From Ignatzschineria sp. RMDPL8A (GTDB lineage Bacteria > Pseudomonadota > Gammaproteobacteria > Cardiobacteriales > Wohlfahrtiimonadaceae): a DNA stretch of 64,000 nucleotides. The DNA is taken from positions 124,001 through 188,000 of the forward strand of contig NZ_JAPPWA010000002.1 of the NCBI RefSeq assembly GCF_029815055.1. Direction: 5' to 3'. The notes under the pieces are model-generated. The model made no database searches. It was not told where the DNA came from and saw only the letters and a list, made by a program, of their open reading frames with translations. Of the stretch, positions 44,954 to 53,151 are shown in pieces. The translations under genes and the position numbers were made by a program. Position 1 is the stretch's first letter, and each line of letters opens with the position of its first letter.

Positions 44954-46474
44954 ATGCTTGATACTCTGATGCTCGGCCTTGGGATTGCTCTTGAGCCGCA
45001 AAATCTTTTTTATGCGTTTATCGGCGCACTGCTCGGCACCGTTGTGGGTGTGATTCCCGGAATTGGGACGATGTCGGTGATTGCGATGTTGCTGCCGCTA
45101 ACCTATGTGGTCTCGCCAGTTTCAGGGCTGATTATGCTTGCCGGCATCTATTATGGCGCGCAATATGGCGGGAATACGTCGGCTATTTTACTCGGGATTC
45201 CCGGGGAGAGCTCCGCTGCGGTTTCGGTCTATGATGGCTATCCGATGGCAAAAAAAGGGCGGGCAGGCGCAGCCCTTGCGATCTCGGCGTTAAGCTCCTT
45301 TTTTGCCGGCACGATTGCAACGCTATTGATGTTTCTCTCCGCGCCGTTACTTGGTGATATTGCTCTCTCTTTTGGCTCCTCTGAATATGCGCTTCTTATG
45401 GTGCTTGGGCTTCTTGGAAGTATGAGCTTTGCGAGTGGGGCTTATCTTAAAACGCTTGGCATGATCGGCATTGGGCTCTTTTTAAGCACGGTGGGGATCG
45501 ATCTTTATACCGGTACGCCACGCTTTGAATATGGCATTATGGCGCTGAGCGATGGCTTTCCCATTGCGGTGGTGGCGATGGGCGTTTTTGGGATTGCGGA
45601 GATTATCGAGCAGCTTGTGGAACAATATGAGATGCGTCGTGATGGACGAAAAGCCCCTAAAGTAACGCCGATCCCGTTTAAATCACTCTATCCATCAAGA
45701 AAAGAGGTTAAACAGTCGATTTTCCCAGCCTTTCGCGGGACGATTTTAGGGATTATTTTAGGAGTTTTCCCTGGCATTGGTGCGACGATCGCCTCATTTT
45801 CTGCCTACAGTGTGGAAAAACGGGTCAATCGTGAGCGCGACCAGATGGGGCACGGTCATCCAGCAGGCCTTGCTGCCCCGGAATCCGCCAATAATGCTGC
45901 GGCGCAAACCTCGTTGATTCCGCTCTTAACGCTTGGCATTCCCGGAAGCGCCGTGGTTGCCCTTATGATCGGCACCATGACCGTTCATAACATTCAGCCG
46001 GGGCCCAGCCTTGTGACGCAACACCCGGAGCTCTTTTTTGGGGTGATTGTTTCGATGTGGATCGGCAATCTCATTTTACTCGTTCTCAATCTCCCTTTAA
46101 TTGGCATTTGGGTGAAGTTATTGCAACTCTCAAAACCGATTTTACTACCGGTGATTTTAGTGGCATCAACGCTGGGGATTTACCTTCTAAATGGATCGAG
46201 TAGCGACATTGTGTTACTCCTATTCTTTGGGCTCTTTGGCTTTTTCATGCGCCGCTTTGGTTGCAGTACCGCGCCCTTTATTTTAGGGTTTATTTTAGGC
46301 CCGCTCCTTGAAGAGCATCTGCGCCGAGCGCTCCTTTTGTCGAGCGGTTCATTTTCCATTTTTATTGAGCGCCCGATCTCGCTTGGGCTTCTGCTGATGA
46401 TCCTTGTTTTAATTATTCTGATGGGGGTACAAGCATTTCGAGCGGCAAAAAAGGTGAGCGGCGCGTCAAGATAG
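44954..46474 (+). CDS. TctA-family large membrane subunit
   Basis: 506 residues, about 12 membrane helices. Hallmarks: GTVVGVIPGIGTMSVIAMLLPL (in part GVIPGIGTMSVIAM), YYGAQYGGNTSAILLGIPGES near residue 75, and in the second half the mirrored GVFPGIGATIASF and LGIPGSAVVALMIGTM, plus PESANNAAAQTSLIPLLTLG. These PGIG and GNTSAILL(N)IPGE motifs define TctA, the channel of TTT systems (Na+- or proton-coupled uptake). It is the main permease of the nadC operon. Confidence 0.92.
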   Translation: MLDTLMLGLGIALEPQNLFYAFIGALLGTVVGVIPGIGTMSVIAMLLPLTYVVSPVSGLIMLAGIYYGAQYGGNTSAILLGIPGESSAAVSVYDGYPMAKKGRAGAALAISALSSFFAGTIATLLMFLSAPLLGDIALSFGSSEYALLMVLGLLGSMSFASGAYLKTLGMIGIGLFLSTVGIDLYTGTPRFEYGIMALSDGFPIAVVAMGVFGIAEIIEQLVEQYEMRRDGRKAPKVTPIPFKSLYPSRKEVKQSIFPAFRGTILGIILGVFPGIGATIASFSAYSVEKRVNRERDQMGHGHPAGLAAPESANNAAAQTSLIPLLTLGIPGSAVVALMIGTMTVHNIQPGPSLVTQHPELFFGVIVSMWIGNLILLVLNLPLIGIWVKLLQLSKPILLPVILVASTLGIYLLNGSSSDIVLLLFFGLFGFFMRRFGCSTAPFILGFILGPLLEEHLRRALLLSSGSFSIFIERPISLGLLLMILVLIILMGVQAFRAAKKVSGASR

Positions 46475-46511
46475 GCTAAGATATCGCTTCAAACCGTAAA
46501 AAGGAGTGGAT

Positions 46512-46871
46512 ATGTTTTTTAAAATTGTGCGTACTGTGCTTGGAAATCTAATTCTTTTTTTTGATGCGATCTTTCCGCCACGCCGCCTAAAACGCTCGGC
46601 CGAAGCGCAAGCAGTACTCGATGAGAAGACCGAAAATATGGCGCTCTATCAATTTAAGATGTGCCCTTTTTGTGTGAAGATTCGTCGTGTGATTCGTCGG
46701 CAAAATTTAAAGATTGAGATTCGCGACGCGCTCGGGAATGAGACCTTTGCCAAAGAACTTGTGGAAGATGGCGGTAAACGTCAAGTGCCGTGCCTTCGCA
46801 TTGAAGAAAAGGGCAAGGTCACCTGGCTCTACGAATCGGATGCGATTAAAGCCTACTTAGAGGCGTTATAA
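46512..46871 (+). CDS. Glutaredoxin with N-terminal membrane anchor
   Basis: 119 residues. Residues 1-20 (MFFKIVRTVLGNLILFFDAI) are hydrophobic and then basic, like an inner-membrane anchor; then a glutaredoxin fold at about 45-119 with active site CPFC in MALYQFKMCPFCVKIRRVI, cis-Pro in RQVPCLRI, and YESDAIKAYLEAL. The arrangement matches GrxB-like/YfcG-adjacent proteins seen near transport genes. AAGGAG sits six bases before the ATG at 46512, so this start is preferred. It follows tctA by 37 bp and ends at a strong terminator, so it is the last gene of the nadC operon. Confidence 0.85.
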   Translation: MFFKIVRTVLGNLILFFDAIFPPRRLKRSAEAQAVLDEKTENMALYQFKMCPFCVKIRRVIRRQNLKIEIRDALGNETFAKELVEDGGKRQVPCLRIEEKGKVTWLYESDAIKAYLEAL

Positions 46872-46906
46872 CTTCCCGCATAATGTGCGCGAAAGAGTTT
46901 TAGATT

Positions 46907-46943
46907 AAAGCTGATGTCGATACTGATCGAGTCAGCTTTTTTG
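46907..46943 (+). terminator. Terminator of the nadC-tct-grx operon
   Basis: AAAGCTGA (46907-46914) with TCAGCTTT (46932-46939), inner TCGA/TCGA, then T6. Same strand as the operon. Confidence 0.88.
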
Positions 46944-47095
46944 TTGCTTGTGAATATAAATATGATGGGCAAAAAGAAACCCTCGCATGCAAGCGATCTT
47001 AAAGTGACCGACTTACGATGGAGGGTTGTGCCGTTCAAGTTTGAAATAGGTTTGAATGGCGTTTAACGAGGATGAGTCGTTTTAATCCGTGTGGA

Positions 47096-47713
47096 TTATT
47101 TTAATTTATCAAGACCGTCTTTAACGGTTTCTTTCGTTTTGTCGATAAGCGCGTTGGTGTCGTCTTTTACACGGTTTGCATCATCTTTGATGGTGTCAGT
47201 AACTTCTTCAAGTTTTGTTTTTGGTTCAGCCACCTTTTCAGCAGCCTCCGCTTTCGCTTTCTCTTCAAGCGCTTTTGCATCATCTTTTACGGCATCAACG
47301 GTTTCAGTTGCTTTTTCTTTAGCATCATCGCCTGAGAATTTCTCTTTCAGTTCGTTGACTTTTTCATTGGTTGCCTCTTTGAGCTCTTCAGTTTTTTCAG
47401 CAACTTTTTGTTTCGCTTCGTCATACTCTTGTGCGGCTTTTTCTTTTAACTCATCGGTTTTATCCGCTGCTTTCTCTTTAAGCTCTTTGGCTTCTTCCGA
47501 TACTTTATCTTTGAGTTCTTTCGCTTCGTCGACGACTTTGTCTTTCAGCTCTTTTGATTCATCGACCACTTTATCAGTGACTTCTTTCGCTTTATCGCCT
47601 AAGGTTTGCTCTTCTTTTTTAGGCGCTACGTCGGTGGCTGCGTCGTCTGAGCATGCGGTTAATCCTAATGCTGAGATTCCCGCGATAAGTAATGCTTGGT
47701 TTAATTTTTTCAT
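47096..47713 (-). CDS. LEA-like coiled-coil lipoprotein
   Basis: 205 residues. Lipoprotein signal MKKLNQALLIAGISALGLTAC (lipobox LTAC). The rest is almost entirely Ala/Lys/Glu/Asp/Val with repeated 11-residue units such as DKVVDEAKELK, EKAADKTDELKE and EKVNELKEK; no Pro, Trp or aromatic cluster except one Tyr. This 11-mer amphipathic pattern resembles group 3 LEA proteins and apolipoprotein-like helices. A plausible role is an envelope-anchored helix that protects against drying or osmotic stress; that is inference. The opposite strand carries a long open frame that is only its mirror. SD GAGAGA upstream; the gene stands alone. Confidence 0.85.
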   Translation of the reverse strand: MKKLNQALLIAGISALGLTACSDDAATDVAPKKEEQTLGDKAKEVTDKVVDESKELKDKVVDEAKELKDKVSEEAKELKEKAADKTDELKEKAAQEYDEAKQKVAEKTEELKEATNEKVNELKEKFSGDDAKEKATETVDAVKDDAKALEEKAKAEAAEKVAEPKTKLEEVTDTIKDDANRVKDDTNALIDKTKETVKDGLDKLK

Positions 47714-47943
47714 AATGATTCTCTCTCTTAGTTTTGATAAATAGACGAATTAAAGAAATATTTTTACTATTATAGTAGAACATGTGGAATTGTTTATTTT
47801 AGTTCAATTTAAATCAAAGTGATATTAAATTAATGAATTAAATTATCGAATTTTTAAGAAAGTGGCACGATTATCTAATAATGCCGAATAATTTTGATTT
47901 AATTGTGTTTTAACAATCGTCAGCGCGGCAGGGTGAGGAAAAA

Positions 47944-49656
47944 ATGAGAAAAACGAGGGATTTAACTGGGCAAAGATTGGGCATCATGCGCCTATTTTTT
48001 ATCATCTCGATCATGGTGTTAAGTGCAGGATTAATGCCGGCGTGGGGGGAAGAAGCGCTCGATGCCTATGAGATCGCCCCGCCAACGGAAGCCGATTATG
48101 AGCGATTGAATCGCGTGCGAGCGGATCTCAATGAGATGATCGGCAAGCAAGAGGCACTTAAAAAAGAGCTCGCGAAAAGTTCTGATGAGGACAAAGAGGA
48201 GCTTGAGCAGGCGTTTAATCAGGCGCGGCAAAATAAACGTGAATATCAAAAACTCTTTGAACAATTGTCCCTTGGCAATATCGACACCGCGCGATTTAAT
48301 CAACCAAAAACCTCTGAAGCGCCGCTGACTGAAACCTACAATTGGCAAAATGAGGTGCTTAAAATCTTGCAACCGGTCTTTGCCGAACTGCGCCGTATTA
48401 CCGAGCAAACTTGGCACAAAGATACTTTAAAAGAGGAAGAGAAAGAGCTTAAAGAGCGCCTGGTGATTTTGGACGCGGGGATTGAGTATCTTGAGGCGTT
48501 AAACCCCGAACTTCTCTCGAAAGAGGCGCTTGCGTCGATTAAAGAGTTTGACCGAGAGTGGAAAGATAAGAAGAAAAATTTAGAGCACGAGCTCAATATC
48601 GTGCAGCATCATCTCTCTGAATATGTGGATGATCGCAATTTTATGGTGAAAGTCTCGCAAAATTCGTGGGACTTTATGAAGGGGCGTGGCCTTACCATTA
48701 TGACGGCGATCGGCGTTTCGGTGGGGCTGTACTATTTTGTTTCTTACACCTTTGGCGCGATGATTCGCCGCTATGAGCGCAAAAAATGGCGCACCACGAG
48801 CTTCTCGTTTCGTCTATTTTTGCTGGTGACGCAACTGGTGACATTTCTCGTGTCGTTGGTATCGTTTTTGATGATTCTCCACTCTTCGGGCGATATGGTG
48901 CTGTTTGGCTTTGCGGTGCTGATTCTCTTTACGCTCCTTGTGACCTTTCGCAACACCATTCCGGCGTATATTCGTAAACTGCGCCTCTTTCTCAATCTCG
49001 GGCAAGTACGGGAAGGGGAGCGCCTGATCTATAATGGTCTTCCGTGGAAAGTGGATCGCATCCATCTCTATGGCATCTTTCTAAGCAATCCGCGCCTTGA
49101 TAATGGGGAGCTGCGCTTGCCTGTCGATGCGGTGGATAAGCTCCAATCGCGCCCAATTAAAAATGATGAGATTTGGTATCCGTCGAGCGTTGGGGATTCG
49201 CTCGTTCTGCCTGATGGGAAGGTGGTTAAAGTGATTCGTCAAACGCCGGAAGCGATCTATCTTGATCATCAAGGAAGCCATATTATCTACCCGACGATGG
49301 AGTTTATGAATCTTAAAGCGCGCAATATTTCGCTCGGATATTCGCGCTCGGTGAGCTTTAGTATTGAGTGCGATCCGCTTTCGGTAACGCCGAAAAAGGT
49401 GAGTGAAACGCTTTGCCGTGCCATTCAAACCCGCTTAAAAGAGGCGTACCCCGATATTTCACTCTCTGAGCGCCGCATTAAGGTGCATTTAAAGCAGATT
49501 GTCGGAGGGAAAGTGATGCATTTTACGGTGATGTTTGATATGCCGGTGCAGACGGAAAAACTCTATTTTGAGATGCCAAGTCTTGTGCAAGAGGCGATTA
49601 TTGGCAGTGCGCAAAACGAGCAGTGGACGCTCCTCACCATCGATATGGCGGTGTAG
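47944..49656 (+). CDS. MscS-like mechanosensitive channel family protein (divergent)
   Basis: 570 residues. Signal peptide (to about 35, ending GLMPAWGEEA), a periplasmic coiled-coil region (about 45-235, Glu/Lys-rich helices), then three or four membrane helices (about 248-345), including VLFGFAVLILFTLLVTFRNTIPAYI, and a C-terminal soluble part with an MscS beta-domain-like segment VGDSLVLPDGKVVKVIRQTPEAIYL (in part) and HIIYPTMEFMN. The layout resembles MscK/YbiO-like proteins with a periplasmic helical domain. The pore-lining helix lacks the usual Gly/Ala pattern, so it may gate differently or not conduct. Convergent and abutting with rluA. The channel call is by architecture. Confidence 0.65.
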   Translation: MRKTRDLTGQRLGIMRLFFIISIMVLSAGLMPAWGEEALDAYEIAPPTEADYERLNRVRADLNEMIGKQEALKKELAKSSDEDKEELEQAFNQARQNKREYQKLFEQLSLGNIDTARFNQPKTSEAPLTETYNWQNEVLKILQPVFAELRRITEQTWHKDTLKEEEKELKERLVILDAGIEYLEALNPELLSKEALASIKEFDREWKDKKKNLEHELNIVQHHLSEYVDDRNFMVKVSQNSWDFMKGRGLTIMTAIGVSVGLYYFVSYTFGAMIRRYERKKWRTTSFSFRLFLLVTQLVTFLVSLVSFLMILHSSGDMVLFGFAVLILFTLLVTFRNTIPAYIRKLRLFLNLGQVREGERLIYNGLPWKVDRIHLYGIFLSNPRLDNGELRLPVDAVDKLQSRPIKNDEIWYPSSVGDSLVLPDGKVVKVIRQTPEAIYLDHQGSHIIYPTMEFMNLKARNISLGYSRSVSFSIECDPLSVTPKKVSETLCRAIQTRLKEAYPDISLSERRIKVHLKQIVGGKVMHFTVMFDMPVQTEKLYFEMPSLVQEAIIGSAQNEQWTLLTIDMAV

Positions 49657-50358
49657 TTAACTAAACGGAATCACCGTTTCAAAACGCATTTTTTTGCCAC
49701 TAATGGGATGGGTAAACTCAAGAACGGCGGCGTGCAGTAAAAGTCGTTCGGCAAGCTCAAAGGCCTCTGGATGAGCGTAGAAATTATCGCCCAAAATCGG
49801 GTGACCAAGGGCGAGCATATGGACGCGAAGTTGATGAGAGCGCCCAGTGATCGGCGTGAGTTTGACGAGCGTTGTCGGATAATGATTTTGATGGGTTTCT
49901 GAGATTACTTCATAGAGTGTTTGCGCCGGTTTTCCGCGCTCAAACGAGACCATCTGTTTCGGGCGATTTGGCCAATCGCAAATTAACGGTAGATCGATGA
50001 GTCCCGATGATTGCTCAAAATGGCCCCAGACGCTCGCGTAGTAAACTTTCCCCGTCTCCCGCTCGCGAAATTGGCGTTTAAGCTCCCGTTCCGCCGCTTT
50101 GGTAATCGCAATCACCATCACGCCGCTCGTTGCCATATCGAGCCGGTGCGCCGCTTCTGCGTAGGGATGCTGCCACTGTACGCGCGCCATGACGCTATCG
50201 TGTTTATCGATCCCTTTTCCCGGCACCGACAACAATCCACTCGGCTTATTAATCACGAGAATGTCGTCATCTTCATAGAGAATATCGAGCCACGGCTCAA
50301 AGGGCGGGTTGTAATAAAAGGGCATAAAAGAGGCGTTTGAATGATTAAAATCGGTCAT
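49657..50358 (-). CDS. rluA: RluA-type pseudouridine synthase
   Basis: 233 residues. Converts uridine to pseudouridine in RNA; RluA of E. coli (219 residues) modifies 23S U746 and tRNA U32. Seen: ILYEDDDILVINKPSGLLSVPG, the catalytic Asp in HRLDMATSGVMVIA near residue 85, KVYYASVWG, TGRSHQLRVHMLALGHPILGD, and RLLLHAAVLEFTHP at the end. Absence of an S4 domain fits RluA rather than RluC/D. Its stop codon directly abuts the stop of the convergent MscS-like gene. Confidence 0.9.
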   Translation of the reverse strand: MTDFNHSNASFMPFYYNPPFEPWLDILYEDDDILVINKPSGLLSVPGKGIDKHDSVMARVQWQHPYAEAAHRLDMATSGVMVIAITKAAERELKRQFRERETGKVYYASVWGHFEQSSGLIDLPLICDWPNRPKQMVSFERGKPAQTLYEVISETHQNHYPTTLVKLTPITGRSHQLRVHMLALGHPILGDNFYAHPEAFELAERLLLHAAVLEFTHPISGKKMRFETVIPFS

Positions 50359-50485
50359 TAATTATAGCAGATTCCAAGCGATTTCAGGCATTGTGGCATG
50401 GCTTCTAATGAGGATCCGCCAGAAGAACCCTTCGGCGTCTTATCACTTAATTTAAAGATAGATTATTATATATTTTGTTTAGCGC

Positions 50486-50515
50486 TTGATTTTAACTCAA
50501 GATCCGTTCTATAGT
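50486..50515 (+). promoter_or_regulatory. metF promoter
   Basis: TTGATT (50486-50491) and TATAGT (50510-50515), 18-bp spacer; start about 50522. The transcript then enters the SAM-I riboswitch. Confidence 0.65.
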
Positions 50516-50558
50516 GGAAATGTCGCACACGATAAGTAGATTACCAATGCATCGTGCG

Positions 50559-50719
50559 ATCTTATCAAGAGTGGTGGAGGGAAAGGCCCGTCGAAACCCA
50601 GCAACCTGATGAATAATTAAGGTGCTAATTCCTTCAAGCGGTCGTTTTTGAGGCTTGAAAGATAAGTTGAGTGAAGCCAACACGACTTGATGAGATTTAA
50701 GGAGTGCTGGCTTTTTTTT
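50559..50719 (+). promoter_or_regulatory. SAM-I (S-box) riboswitch upstream of metF
   Basis: P1 arms CTTATC (50561-50566) and GATAAG (50661-50666). Between them lie the kink-turn element GTGGTGGAGGGA (50571-50582), GGCCCGTCGAAACCCAGCAACC (50585 onward, shown in part: AAACCCAGCAACC), and GGTGCTAATTCC (50621-50632), all matching the SAM-I consensus. A terminator follows: AAGCCA-A-CAC (50674-50683) with GTG-C-TGGCTT (50704-50713) and T8. The aptamer should stabilise termination when SAM is abundant. An extra inverted repeat (50524-50558) precedes the aptamer. Confidence 0.96.
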
Positions 50720-50806
50720 CGCCTCGCCAACACAGGTAATAGAGCGACTAAATCCATAAAGAATATCAACAATACAATATCAATAAAAAAGATCGATTAA
50801 GCCTAA

Positions 50807-51709
<903 letters not shown>

Positions 51710-51727
51710 GAGCGATGTGAAGAATAA

Positions 51728-51775
51728 CCCCCTTTTCGGTTTCGCAAAGTGATTCATGAAACGATGAATCGGGGG
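51728..51775. repeat. Nested inverted repeat after metF
   Basis: GATTCAT-GAAACG-ATGAATC (51751-51770) is perfect; CCCCC (51728-51732) and GGGGG (51771-51775) could close an outer stem. It lies in the convergent metF/lldD gap. No long T-tract, so terminator status is uncertain. Confidence 0.5.
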
Positions 51776-51810
51776 ATTTACTCTCTATATATATTTATGG
51801 CGCCCTGATT

Positions 51811-52980
51811 TTAATTCATTTTGAAGGGATTGGGAATAGTAGAAGGCACTAAGATTTTTTCATCCACTTGATTAATGTCCGTTAACCCGCAGAAAGCCAT
51901 GCTTAGATCGAGTTCGTTTGCGATAATTTCAAGTGCTTTTGTTACGCCTTTTTCCCCATATGCGCCTAAACCATAGAGATAAGAGCGTCCAATCATCGTC
52001 CCTTTTGCCCCAAGCGCGATCGCTTTTAACACATCTTGCCCCGAGCGAATCCCGCTATCGAGGAATACTTCTGTATTTGAGCCGCGAAGCGCTTCTACAA
52101 TGGAAGGTAACACTTCAATCGAGGAGAGCGCCCCATCGAGCTGACGGCCGCCATGATTACTCACCACAATGGCATCAGCGCCGGCATCGCGTGCGTGTTT
52201 CGCGTCTTCTGCATCTAAAATCCCTTTGAGAATGATTTTCCCGCCCCAAGCGTTTTTAATCCATTCGATATCGGCCCAATTTAAGGTAGGGTCAAATTGT
52301 TGGCTCGTCCACGCGGCAAGGGAGCTCGGATCATCAATATCTTTCACATAGCCCACAATATTGCCAAATTGACGGCGTTTTGTTTTGAGCATATTCCAGC
52401 ACCAGCGCTGTTTGGTGAGAAGATTAATCCAGTTGCGAATTGTCGGTTTTGGAGGCACTGCGAGCCCATTTTTAAGATCTATATGACGTTGCCCAATCAT
52501 CTGGAGATCAAGCGTAATCACGAGCGCATCGCACCCCGCGGCTTTTGCCCGCTCAATCAGGCTAAGCATAAATTCACGATCGCGCATCACATAGAGCTGA
52601 AACCAAAAAGGTTGATTGACCTCGCGTTTAATATCTTCAAGGGAGGCAATGCTCATGGTGGAAAGGGTGTAGCGAATCCCAAAATTGGACGCCGCCCGCG
52701 CGGCTAAAATCTCCCCATCGGGATGAACCATACCGACAAGTCCCGTCGGCGCAATGCAGACCGGCATCGACATCATGTCGCCGAGCATCTCCCGCTTTAG
52801 CGTTCGCCCTTCCATATTGCGTGCGACTTTTTGAATGAGTTTAATTTTCTGAAACTCAGATTCATTCGCACGATAGGTCGACTCGGTCCACGAACCGGAA
52901 TCGACATAATCATAAAACATTTTAGGCACGCGACGCTTAGCAATCACGCGGAGGTCTTCAATATTGGTTATTACAGTCAT
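51811..52980 (-). CDS. lldD: L-lactate dehydrogenase (FMN, quinone-linked)
   Basis: 389 residues (E. coli LldD 396). Membrane-associated oxidation of L-lactate to pyruvate. TIM-barrel FMN motifs: RRVPKMFYDYVDSGSW, MPVCIAPTGLVGM, FGIRYTLSTMSI, FWFQLYVMRD, the catalytic VVSNHGGRQLDGA (His/Arg) near residue 275, and DSGIRSGQDVLKAIALGAK. No lldP permease or lldR regulator is adjacent. Short terminator-like repeats flank it. Start ATG at 52980. Confidence 0.96.
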   Translation of the reverse strand: MTVITNIEDLRVIAKRRVPKMFYDYVDSGSWTESTYRANESEFQKIKLIQKVARNMEGRTLKREMLGDMMSMPVCIAPTGLVGMVHPDGEILAARAASNFGIRYTLSTMSIASLEDIKREVNQPFWFQLYVMRDREFMLSLIERAKAAGCDALVITLDLQMIGQRHIDLKNGLAVPPKPTIRNWINLLTKQRWCWNMLKTKRRQFGNIVGYVKDIDDPSSLAAWTSQQFDPTLNWADIEWIKNAWGGKIILKGILDAEDAKHARDAGADAIVVSNHGGRQLDGALSSIEVLPSIVEALRGSNTEVFLDSGIRSGQDVLKAIALGAKGTMIGRSYLYGLGAYGEKGVTKALEIIANELDLSMAFCGLTDINQVDEKILVPSTIPNPFKMN

Positions 52981-53081
52981 GGTTTTTGCACGTTTATAAA
53001 GTAAATCAATTAAATTTCAGCATAATTATTCAATATACGCCTCAAAAATAGAGCCTTCAAGCGCCGATCATGCGGGTGAAT

Positions 53082-53107
53082 AAAAAAGACCCTCGGAAGG
53101 GCCTTTT
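53082..53107 (-). terminator. Terminator after the sulfatase-family gene
   Basis: Minus-strand AAG-G-CCCT pairs with AGGG-T-CTT around a TCCG loop, followed by six T (53087-53082). It lies 45 bp after the stop at 53152. Confidence 0.65.
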
Positions 53108-53151
53108 AAACTAGGAGTGATCTTTTGCATTCGTATTGTATGTGCTTGGCA

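Noticed and set aside
47091-47744. Long plus-strand ORF rich in Ser/Phe opposite the LEA-like lipoprotein
   Set aside because: It is the mirror of a Lys/Glu/Ala-repeat gene; no SD, abnormal composition, no domain.
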